From: Muribaculaceae bacterium
Lineage (GTDB): Bacteria; Bacteroidota; Bacteroidia; Bacteroidales; Muribaculaceae
Direction: 5' to 3'
Length of the DNA stretch: 64,000 bases
NCBI GenBank assembly: GCA_017454355.1
Contig: JAFTDD010000058.1
Location: 35,253 to 99,252, forward strand
The first letter of the stretch is position 1, and each line of letters starts with the position of its first letter. The translations under genes were made by a program, and so were the position numbers. Under the pieces are notes generated by a model, which was not told the DNA's origin, ran no database searches, and was given only the letters and a program-made list of their open reading frames with translations. This document shows, piece by piece, positions 35,825 to 42,966 of the stretch.

Positions 35825-38800
35825 ATGAGTCTGTATAGCACATCGGTCAAGCGACCGGTATCAACCATCCTGATTTTTGTGGCGGTGATTATCATCGGCC
35901 TCTTCTCGTTGCAGAAGTTGCCGATTGACCTCTATCCTGACATCGACACCAACACAATCATGGTGATGACGTCCTATGAGGGCGCGAGCGCCCAGGATAT
36001 CGAGCAAAACGTCACGCGCCCGCTCGAGAACACGCTCAACAGTGTCGAGCATCTCAAGCACATCACCAGCACGAGCCGCGAGAATATCAGCGTTATTACT
36101 CTCGAGTTTGAGTACGGCTACGACATCGACGCCCTCACCAACGACGTGCGCGACAAACTCGACATGGTGAGCAGCCGTCTGCCGGACGACAGTAACACGC
36201 CCATTATCTTCAAGTTCAGTTCGGACATGATTCCGATTGTGCTGTTGAGCGTGCAGGCTAACGAGAGCACGCCGGGTCTATACAAGATACTCGACGAGAA
36301 CGTGGCTAACCCGTTGGCGCGCGTCGATGGAGTGGGCTCGGTGAGCATCGGCGGCGCTCCCAAGCGCGAGGTGCACATTTATCTTGACCCGGTGCGTATG
36401 GAGGCTTACGGCATCAGCGTGGAGTCGATTGCCAGCCTGATTGCCGCCGAGAACCGCAATATCCCCGGCGGTACGTTTGACATCGGTAGCGACACCTACT
36501 CGCTGCGCGTGCAGGGAGAGTTTGTCGACCCGCGTGATATGCAGAACCTTGTTGTGGGCACCAGCGATAGCGGGGGAGTGGTCTACCTGCGCGACATCGC
36601 TCGCATTGACGACTCGCTTGAAGAGCGCGCCCAGGAGGCTTTCAACAACGGAGTGCGCGGCGCTATGGTGATTGTGCAGAAGCAGAGCGGTGCCAACAGT
36701 GTAGAGATCAGCGACAAGATACACAAGATTTTGCCGTCAATCCAGAAGAACCTTCCCAGCGACGTCCATCTCGACTATATCGTCGACACCAGCGACAACA
36801 TCCGCAACACCATCGGCTCTCTGGTTGAGACGGTGGCCTACGCGTTGCTCTTTGTGGTCATTGTGGTGCTCTTCTTCCTGGGACGATGGAGGGCAACAAT
36901 CATCATCGTGCTCACAATCCCAATCTCGTTGATTGCCTCGTTTATCTACCTCTTTGTCACCGGCAACTCGTTGAATATCGTCTCGTTGTCGTCGCTCTCA
37001 ATCTCAATCGGTATGGTGGTGGACGACGCTATCGTGGTGCTGGAAAACGTGACGACCCACATCGAGCGCGGCAGCGACCCCAAGCAGGCTGCCGTCCACG
37101 GAACCAACGAGGTGGCTATCTCTGTTATTGCATCGACGCTGACGCTTATCGCCGTGTTCTTCCCACTCACCCTCGTGACAGGTATGACCGGTGTGCTCTT
37201 CCGTCAGTTGGGTTGGATGGTGACTATCATGATGATTATCAGCACCACGGCGGCATTGTCGCTCACCCCGATGCTCTGCAGCCGCATGTTGCGTCTCAAT
37301 GTGAACAAGGGCGATATTATGCGTAAGATTTTCGCCCCCATCGAGCGTGTGCTCGATGCCCTTGACAACGGATATGCTCGCCTGCTCGACTTTGTAATCG
37401 CTCACCGTTGGAAGACGATTATCGCTGCCATGCTGGTCTTTGTTGGCTCGATGTTCTTGACCAAATATATCGGCAGCGAGTTCTTCCCCACGAGTGACAA
37501 CAGCCGTCTGGGCGTGAACCTCGAGTTGCCCATCGGCACGCGTGTGGAGATTGCCAAGGACGTCTGCGCCCGCCTCTACAAGGAGTGGATGGAGAAGTAT
37601 CCCGAGATCAAGGTGTTTAACTACACCGTGGGCCAGGCCAACAGCGACAACACGTTTGCCGCCCTGCGCGACAACGGCTCTCACATTATCTCGATGAATA
37701 TCCGCCTCGTTGACCCGGCTGACCGCAAGCGTGGCATCGTGGAGATTGCCGGCTTGATGCGCGAGGACCTCAAGCACTATCCCGAACTGAAGAAGGCTCT
37801 TGTGAATGTGGGCGGACAGCGCGGCGGCGGCATGAGCGGCCAGAGCGTGATCAACTATGAGATCTACGGCTACGACTTCGCCAAAACCGATAGCGTGGCG
37901 CAGGCCGTCAAGCGCATCTTGAGCACGGTGAAGGGCGCGGCCGATATCAACATCAGCCGCAGCGACTATCAGCCGGAGTATCAGGTGGACTTTGACCGCC
38001 AGAAACTCGCCATCTATGGCCTGAACTTGACGCAGGCTGCCACGGCGCTACGTTACCGCATCAATGGTGTCACGGCGAGTTACTTCCGTGAGGACGGCGA
38101 CGAGTATGACATCAAGGTGATGTATGACCCGGAGCACCGCACGAGCATCGAGGACATCGAGAACATCCTTATTTATAACGCGCGGGGCGAGGGAGTGCGC
38201 CTCAAGGAGGTTGGTACCGTGGTGGAACGCTTCAACCCGCCAACCATCGAACGTAAGGACCGCGAGCGCATTATCACCGTGAGCACCGTGGTGCAAGACC
38301 GCCCGATGAGTGAGGTGATTGCCGATGCGGCGCCGTTGCTCGACAAGATGGACCGACCGGCTGGCGTCACAATCGAACTCAGCGGTTCCTACGAGGACCA
38401 GCAGGACTCGTTCCGCGATCTCAGCATGTTGGCAGTGCTGATCATCATTCTGGTGTATATCGTGATGGCGTCGCAGTTTGAATCGTTCACCTATCCGGCC
38501 ATCATCATGAGTTCAATCATGTTCGCCTTCTCGGGTATCGTGTTGATGTTGTGGATAACAGGCACCAACCTGAACATTATGTCGATGATTGGCGCTATTA
38601 TGCTCATCGGTATTGTGGTGAAAAACGGTATTGTGCTCATCGACTACATTATCCTCAACCGCGAGCGTGGTATGACGGTGCGTCGCGCGGTGGTTGACGC
38701 CGGCCATTCGCGTCTGCGCCCTGTGTTGATGACGTCGCTCACCACTATCCTCGGTATGGTGCCGATGGCCATCGGCAGCGGCGAGGGCGCCGAGATGTGG

Positions 38801-38971
38801 CGACCGATGGGTGTGGCCGTTATTGGCGGCTTGACTTTCTCAACTATTCTGACGCTGCTCTTTGTGCCGGTGATGTACACTCTGTTCGCCTTCTACGGCT
38901 TGAACCGCCAGCGCCGCAAGTTCCACGCCGAGCTGGATGCCCGCAAGGCCTCTGCAACCAATAACGAATAA
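35825..38971 (+). CDS. RND efflux pump (HAE1/AcrB family)
   Basis: 1048 residues, normal length, 12 membrane helices in two sets. MSLYSTSVKRPVSTILIFVAVIIIGLFS is TM1; SISIGMVVDDAIVVLENVTTHIERG in TM4 has the paired Asp of the proton relay; the C-terminal half repeats the pattern (GAIMLIGIVVKNGIVLIDY, TSLTTILGMVPMA). It is the inner-membrane, proton-driven component exporting hydrophobic compounds or similar; substrates unknown. Confidence 0.95.
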   Translation: MSLYSTSVKRPVSTILIFVAVIIIGLFSLQKLPIDLYPDIDTNTIMVMTSYEGASAQDIEQNVTRPLENTLNSVEHLKHITSTSRENISVITLEFEYGYDIDALTNDVRDKLDMVSSRLPDDSNTPIIFKFSSDMIPIVLLSVQANESTPGLYKILDENVANPLARVDGVGSVSIGGAPKREVHIYLDPVRMEAYGISVESIASLIAAENRNIPGGTFDIGSDTYSLRVQGEFVDPRDMQNLVVGTSDSGGVVYLRDIARIDDSLEERAQEAFNNGVRGAMVIVQKQSGANSVEISDKIHKILPSIQKNLPSDVHLDYIVDTSDNIRNTIGSLVETVAYALLFVVIVVLFFLGRWRATIIIVLTIPISLIASFIYLFVTGNSLNIVSLSSLSISIGMVVDDAIVVLENVTTHIERGSDPKQAAVHGTNEVAISVIASTLTLIAVFFPLTLVTGMTGVLFRQLGWMVTIMMIISTTAALSLTPMLCSRMLRLNVNKGDIMRKIFAPIERVLDALDNGYARLLDFVIAHRWKTIIAAMLVFVGSMFLTKYIGSEFFPTSDNSRLGVNLELPIGTRVEIAKDVCARLYKEWMEKYPEIKVFNYTVGQANSDNTFAALRDNGSHIISMNIRLVDPADRKRGIVEIAGLMREDLKHYPELKKALVNVGGQRGGGMSGQSVINYEIYGYDFAKTDSVAQAVKRILSTVKGAADINISRSDYQPEYQVDFDRQKLAIYGLNLTQAATALRYRINGVTASYFREDGDEYDIKVMYDPEHRTSIEDIENILIYNARGEGVRLKEVGTVVERFNPPTIERKDRERIITVSTVVQDRPMSEVIADAAPLLDKMDRPAGVTIELSGSYEDQQDSFRDLSMLAVLIIILVYIVMASQFESFTYPAIIMSSIMFAFSGIVLMLWITGTNLNIMSMIGAIMLIGIVVKNGIVLIDYIILNRERGMTVRRAVVDAGHSRLRPVLMTSLTTILGMVPMAIGSGEGAEMWRPMGVAVIGGLTFSTILTLLFVPVMYTLFAFYGLNRQRRKFHAELDARKASATNNE

Positions 38972-38976
38972 CGACT

Positions 38977-39270
38977 ATGAAAGCAATATTTATCGCCTTT
39001 GACCAGGCTTATTATGAGCAAATCGTCGACACGCTGCCCCGTTTGGGTGCCCGTGGCTTTACCGCTTGGCAAGAAGTGCAGGGCCGTGGCACCGTCACCG
39101 GCACACCTCACTACGGCACCCACGCCTGGCCCTCAATGGCCTCGGCCATGATGACCATCGTGCCCGACGACCACGTTGACCGCGTGCTCGACTTCCTCCA
39201 CAAACTGGACGTCGAGACCCCCAAACTCGGCTTGCGCGCCTTCGTCCTCCCCGTCGAGCGCTCCATCTGA
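38977..39270 (+). CDS. PG0541-type transporter-associated small protein
   Basis: 97 residues, MKAIFIAFDQAYYEQIVDTLPRLGARGFTAWQEVQGRGT..., begins five bases after the RND gene. Alternating beta/alpha pattern resembles PII-like regulatory proteins. Genes of this type close RND operons in Porphyromonas and relatives (known as PG0541 family). A sensory or regulatory role for the pump is inference. Confidence 0.75.
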   Translation: MKAIFIAFDQAYYEQIVDTLPRLGARGFTAWQEVQGRGTVTGTPHYGTHAWPSMASAMMTIVPDDHVDRVLDFLHKLDVETPKLGLRAFVLPVERSI

Positions 39271-39323
39271 CGCAGTCGGCCGTGCCGCGTGCCTCGCGCC
39301 GCCCCGTTGGCCAATAAAAACAA

Positions 39324-39370
39324 GTAGCACGCGGTGTTGTGGCTTCACTTTGCCACACACCGCGTGCTAC
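39324..39370. repeat. GTAGCACGCGGTGT hairpin repeat
   Basis: GTAGCACGCGGTGT and ACACCGCGTGCTAC enclose TGTGGCTTCACTTTGCCAC. It follows the efflux operon and may terminate it. Related copies at 40459-40485 (left half only) and 47211-47253. Confidence 0.65.
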
Positions 39371-39416
39371 ATATTATATGCCGCGTTGCTTGTAGGCCGG
39401 GTCTTGGCTTGGCCTC

Positions 39417-39623
39417 TTATGGTTGATTATTAAGTTCTATGAGGATGTCATCTACAATATATTGGTCGCTCATGGCTTGCAGACCTAATGCAGGGTCTGC
39501 AAAATAATGGTACGTGCGAGAGTTATAGAAAATGTTAAGTGCATCTTCTTCGCTGATATTTAATGCTTTAGCCAGCATGAGGATAATGCGGCTCTGCTTG
39601 CGCCATCTTACAGAATCTCTCAT
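39417..39623 (-). CDS. DUF3791 family small protein
   Basis: 68 residues, MRDSVRWRKQSRIILMLAKALNISEEDALNIFYNSRTYHYFADPALGLQAMSDQYIVDDILIELNN by segments typical of DUF3791, mostly helical. Its ATG overlaps the DUF3990 stop by four bases (39620-39623). It is third in a tight trio and could be an antidote or accessory to the middle protein. Confidence 0.75.
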   Translation of the reverse strand: MRDSVRWRKQSRIILMLAKALNISEEDALNIFYNSRTYHYFADPALGLQAMSDQYIVDDILIELNNQP

Positions 39624-40129
39624 TTTTCATTTGGTTTTACCTCCCGTGTGACAACGAATTTCAAGCAGGAGTCAATTACTTTTTGATTGATTATGCATAA
39701 TTGATGGTTGACATTCTTATAACGTAACTGTCCCAATGCTTGTTGGTCAGTAATAATCCCCATCATATAGTCTTCAACAGTGTCAATAACTTGGTCGTTA
39801 GCGACTCCTCCCTCAACGATGTCAAATTCTTTCCACAATTCTTGGCCCATGCGACAGGCAACCACAAAATTTAGCCAATCAATGTCGTAAGAATTAAATT
39901 TGACCCAACGGAAGCACATTTGTCGTGCCAATTCATCATCAAACGTGTAGATATTTAGCAGTGGAAAGCCATTGCGGGTTTTCCGCTCTGTAACAAGTTG
40001 CGCCCATTGCTCGGCTTGTTGCTTCAATGACGTTAGGTAAAAGCCTTGTCCGAAATCAAGATTCTTTCGGCCAAGAGTTGCTATCGGATGCTCGATACCC
40101 GTATATGAGCCATGATACAATGTTGTCAT
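39620..40129 (-). CDS. DUF3990 family protein (predicted ADP-ribosyltransferase-like)
   Basis: 169 residues. Starts MTTLYHGSYTGIEHPIATLG then GRKNLDFGQGFYLTSLKQQAEQWA. The YHG near the N-terminus and DFGxGFYLT block resemble the NAD-binding core of small ADP-ribosyltransferase-fold proteins, to which DUF3990 has been related. Flanked on both sides by DUF3791 genes with four-base ATGA overlaps. A toxin role is plausible but inference. The module is more AT-rich than the flanking genes. Confidence 0.75.
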   Translation of the reverse strand: MTTLYHGSYTGIEHPIATLGRKNLDFGQGFYLTSLKQQAEQWAQLVTERKTRNGFPLLNIYTFDDELARQMCFRWVKFNSYDIDWLNFVVACRMGQELWKEFDIVEGGVANDQVIDTVEDYMMGIITDQQALGQLRYKNVNHQLCIINQKVIDSCLKFVVTREVKPNEK

Positions 40130-40368
40130 TGTTGCTCTTCATTTTCCCAATTCAACAGTGTTTCGGCGATGTCTTGAGCCACATAGTCAAGGCTCTGGGT
40201 GTGGAGAAGGTCATAGTGCCGCATCAGTCGCTTGTGGATAAGGTCTTGGCGTTTGAGGCGCCGGTACATCTCGGCGGGAGAAATGCCGAGCCGTTTTGCG
40301 CCGCTCTCTATCGCCATTGTGGCAAAGTGAATGCGGTCGTATGTTGCAGTACGGTGATATGGAGTCAT
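40126..40368 (-). CDS. DUF3791 family small protein (first of the trio)
   Basis: The start at ATG 40368 (MTPYHRTATYDRIHFATMAIE, 80 residues) is preferred because the -7 box at 40402-40395 rules out the longer frame. Contains AKRLGISPAEMYRRLKRQDLIHKRLMRHYD and ends LNWENEEQQ. Related in type to the third gene but only weakly similar. Overlaps the DUF3990 start by four bases. Confidence 0.75.
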   Translation of the reverse strand: MTPYHRTATYDRIHFATMAIESGAKRLGISPAEMYRRLKRQDLIHKRLMRHYDLLHTQSLDYVAQDIAETLLNWENEEQQ

Positions 40369-40394
40369 AATTCTTATCCTTTTGTTATTATGTG

Positions 40395-40402
40395 CAAAGA
40401 TA
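40395..40402 (-). promoter_or_regulatory. -7 box (TATCTTTG) of the DUF3791/DUF3990 trio
   Basis: CAAAGATA on the plus strand, 27 bases before ATG 40368. Good TAnnTTTG match. Confidence 0.6.
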
Positions 40403-40458
40403 ATACATAAGCCTCTAATATCCAAATTTTAATCTGACAATTCACAAAATATAAGAAT

Positions 40459-40546
40459 GTAGCACGCGGTGTTGTGGCTTCACTTCGAAACATGGGGACG
40501 GTTCTTTTGTTTCGCGACTTGTCGCCGAAACAGAAGAACCGTCCCC
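40459..40546. repeat. Half hairpin repeat joined to a REP palindrome
   Basis: 40459-40485 repeats the left half of the 39324 hairpin, then sequence switches to the REP palindrome 40494-40546 (ATGGGGACGGTTCTTTTG... CCCCTCTTAGAGGC). A TTAGAGGCAATTCTAACTGTC tail like that of other REP copies follows to about 40572. Confidence 0.8.
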
Positions 40547-40579
40547 TCTTAGAGGCAATTCTAACTGTCAAAGAAAATG

Positions 40580-41059
40580 TCAGCCGATTTCGATGACGCG
40601 GGCGTCGCGCTTCTGGGCTTCGGGCGTCAACTTGGGCAGGGTGACGTTGAGGATGCCGTCCTTGACGTTGGCGGTAATCTTGTCGCGGTCCACATCGTCC
40701 GGCAGCAACAGCGTCTGGTGGAAGCGAGTGTAGGTGAACTCGCGACGCAGGTAGTGGTCGTGGCACTGGCAACTCTTAACGGTGTTGTCGTTCTTGTCGG
40801 CCTGCTCTTCGGGCTTCTGCTCGGTGGAGGCCTTCTTCTCGAGGTCAACAACCAGATTGTCGTCGGCGTCGAGGGTCACGTGGAAGTCCTCGCGGGTCAT
40901 ACCCGGCGCTGCGATTTCAACCGCATACTCATGCTCGCGCTCAATCACGTTGATGGCCGGTGTGGTGGCTGCAACGCGCGGCATCGCAAAGTCGTTGTCA
41001 AACAGGGTGTTGAAAACCTCAGGCAGCCAATTTTGATTTCTCGTTGATCTGATTAACAT
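40580..41059 (-). CDS. Small heat-shock protein Hsp20/alpha-crystallin
   Basis: 159 residues. The alpha-crystallin domain spans about residues 35-150: EHEYAVEIAAPGMTREDFHVTLDADDNLVV, then YLRREFTYTRFHQTLLLPDDVDRDKITANVKDGILNVTLPK, the last being the family's GxLxVxxPK signature. ATP-independent chaperone. The region upstream has three evenly spaced semi-palindromes (41173-41238) that may control it. Confidence 0.92.
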   Translation of the reverse strand: MLIRSTRNQNWLPEVFNTLFDNDFAMPRVAATTPAINVIEREHEYAVEIAAPGMTREDFHVTLDADDNLVVDLEKKASTEQKPEEQADKNDNTVKSCQCHDHYLRREFTYTRFHQTLLLPDDVDRDKITANVKDGILNVTLPKLTPEAQKRDARVIEIG

Positions 41060-41172
41060 AGTTGTGTCCTCCTGTATTTTTAATTGTTAAACATTCATTG
41101 TTGTGAACCGCCGACCTTTGCGGTCGCCGTTCGCCTTAATGTTTACACAATTTGTGCCGTTCGATATTTTGC

Positions 41173-41238
41173 TGTCAAAATGGCGTAACACGCTGAACTG
41201 TTGTGCCAAAATGGCGCAACGGCGCTGTCAAAGTGGCA
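41173..41238. promoter_or_regulatory. Three semi-palindromic sites TGYCAAARTGGCR
   Basis: TGTCAAAATGGCG (41173), TGCCAAAATGGCG (41204) and TGTCAAAGTGGCA (41226), starts 31 and 22 bases apart, close to three and two helical turns. They lie between hsp20 and the promoter at 41298, in a gap of 348 bases without a gene. Confidence 0.55.
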
Positions 41239-41297
41239 TAATTCAATATTAAACCTACGAAAAACAATAACCAAAAATGGCAATATTAAAAAAAAAG

Positions 41298-41305
41298 TAA
41301 CTTTG
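41298..41305 (+). promoter_or_regulatory. -7 box (TAACTTTG) upstream of the broken gene
   Basis: TAnnTTTG match 103 bases before ATG 41408; the leader contains an inserted fragment GTAGGGGCAGAATTTATTCTG of another repeat family. Confidence 0.5.
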
Positions 41306-41407
41306 CGTGTCAAATAAAAAGATGTGTATTGCGAGACCTTGTAGGGGCAGAATTTATTCTGCCCGCCTGCGTCTCCTAAGCGCAATCATATTAAATATTA
41401 TCAAACA

Positions 41408-41578
41408 ATGAAAAGAACGATTACTTCATTCGGAGCCATCGTGTTGGCAGCCGCTGCCCTCCACGGTGCTCCGGTCACACCGCAGCAGGCGCTATCTATC
41501 GCTACCGAAGCCCGACAGAGCATTGTAGGGCCTGGCCTTGGCCTGGCCGCGAGCGTCGATGTCGACTGGCCACGCTAA
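41408..41578 (+). pseudogene. Truncated secreted protein, probably a C10-type peptidase or Spi-domain protein
   Basis: 56 codons: a signal peptide (MKRTITSFGAIVLAAAALHGA) followed by PVTPQQALSIATEARQSI, the usual start of streptopain-type prodomains in Bacteroidales. After codon 38 the sequence turns into GTAGGGCCTGGCCTTGGCC, a repeat found elsewhere, and stops inside the first tandem unit. No continuation of the gene is found downstream, so the remainder was lost or displaced. Confidence 0.65.
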
Positions 41579-42065
41579 CGCGTGGGAAATCTTTCAAAAA
41601 TCTAAATTCACGCGTTGGCTGAATGTGAAATTGTAGGGACACAATTTATTGTGTCCGCGTGTTGCCGCAGTGGTGGACACAATGAATTGTGTCCCTACAT
41701 TCTCCGCATCGCGGATTTATCGGCCACGCTATCGCGTGGGAAATCTTTCAAAAATCTAAATTCACGCGTTGGCTGAATGTGAAATTGTAGGGACACAATT
41801 TATTGTGTCCGCGTGCTGCCGCAGTGGTGGACACAATGAATTGTGTCCCTACATCCTTCGCATCGCGGATTTATCGACCACGCTGCCGCGTGGGAAATCT
41901 TTCAAAAATCTAAATTCACGCGTTGGCTGAATGTGAAATTGTAGGGACACAATTTATTGTGTCCGCGTGTTGCAGTGGTGGACACAATGAATTGTGTCCC
42001 TACATTCTCCGCATCGCGGATTTATCGGCCACGCTAACGCGTGGGAAATCTTTCAAAAATCATTA
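41568..42065. repeat. Tandem array of a 154-bp unit
   Basis: Units start at 41568, 41722, 41876 and 42027 (spacing 154, 154, 151; the fourth is cut after about 39 bases). Each has GGCCACGCTA-CGCGTGGGAA, CTTTCAAAAATCTAAATTC, and two mirror-image TGTAGGGACACAATTTATTG/CAATGAATTGTGTCCCTACA arms. Copies are nearly identical. No coding capacity. Confidence 0.9.
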
Positions 42066-42100
42066 TTTCGTTGATTTAGCCTATTGGTGCGGCAACGTGA

Positions 42101-42221
42101 GCCCCGTAGGGGCGACAGTCCAAAGGCGGGGGCATTAGCCCCCGTCACCATCACGCGCTCCACACAAACATAGCCCCGTAGGGGCGACAGAAACGCCAAC
42201 GACGGTCTGCCGCCCCTACGT
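42101..42221. repeat. GCCCCGTAGGGGCGACAG repeats
   Basis: Two exact copies (42101-42118, 42173-42190) and a partial third in GCCGCCCCTACG (about 42210-42221), interleaved with GGGGGCATTAGCCCCC. Continues the repeat-only stretch 41579-42566. Confidence 0.7.
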
Positions 42222-42240
42222 TAGCAAATAAAAAAAATTC

Positions 42241-42567
42241 TCAGTCGTTCAAACCCACGATAGTGGGTTACACGAACCCACGAAGTGGGTTTTACAAAAA
42301 CCCCAGGTTGACACCGCCAGGTGGCTACCCGGGGTTGACGAGCTGAATATTTGTCTGCTACCTCGAAGAGGTTGCACTCTCTCGCGAGATGGTGCAACCC
42401 CTTCGAGGTAGCGACATCTATTATCTCGCTTCATGCCCCCAGGTAGTCGCTTCGCTCCAACCTGGTTTTTTTGTAAAACCCCTGACGAGGTTTGTGCAAC
42501 CCGCTGAAGCGGGTTGTGGTAGTTCAAAATCTGTCATCAACAAATTTTTACTTTAGAAACTTGAGTT
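42241..42567 (-). repeat. Structured 325-bp repeat, copy A
   Basis: Reverse orientation of 63548-63873. Contains nested hairpins: AACCCACGATAGTGGGTT, AACCCACGAAGTGGGTT, CTACCTCGAAGAGGTTGCA with its mirror, and AACCCGCTGAAGCGGGTT. A 92-codon frame crosses it but is a by-product. Ends in ACTTTAGAAACTTGAGTT as copy B does. Confidence 0.85.
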
Positions 42568-42616
42568 ACCAATTACTAATTACTCAAGTGCCGCATAAGA
42601 ATTTTCGGATTATTGT

Positions 42617-42646
42617 TGTGCAGATGGAAAATAAAGATTAAATTTG
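42617..42646 (+). promoter_or_regulatory. Promoter and long leader of the surface-protein gene
   Basis: TTG (42617-42619), 19-base spacer, TAAATTTG (42639-42646). The leader of about 310 bases (42653-42966) holds no gene; its start can fold as GCCGTT/AACGGC (42651-42670). Confidence 0.6.
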
Positions 42647-42966
42647 CGGTGCCGTTTCGCAACGAACGGCTGACATAATAGGAAGCGCATTGCTTGTTCT
42701 TGCCAAAGAATCACCACTTCTATTGCAAACTGGACCAAGCGAAAGCGGCTCTCCATGCGTGTTGGTATGTAAGTGTGTCACTGCATATCCGCCATGGTGT
42801 GAGTTGTTTTTCGGCTTACGACAGTTTGCAGGTTTGTGGTGAACCCTTTGGCAGTCGTAGTCCGCAGGAACAATCTCACACTTCTTTTTATGCTACTACA
42901 AAAAATATCTAATAATAGATGCGACGTGTACGAACATAATCATTAACAAATAATAATTATCACAAA

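Noticed and set aside
39095-39358. Minus-strand frames opposite the PG0541-type gene
   Set aside because: Shadows of the plus-strand gene, which is five bases from the RND gene and has a family match.
41568-42065. CRISPR array
   Set aside because: Units are 154 bp and repeated throughout, with no short repeat alternating with unique spacers and no cas genes.
42249-42527. 92-codon frame on the minus strand, similar to 63588-63884
   Set aside because: It runs through the stems of the structured repeat; similarity reflects the repeated DNA, and there is no ribosome-binding or promoter evidence.
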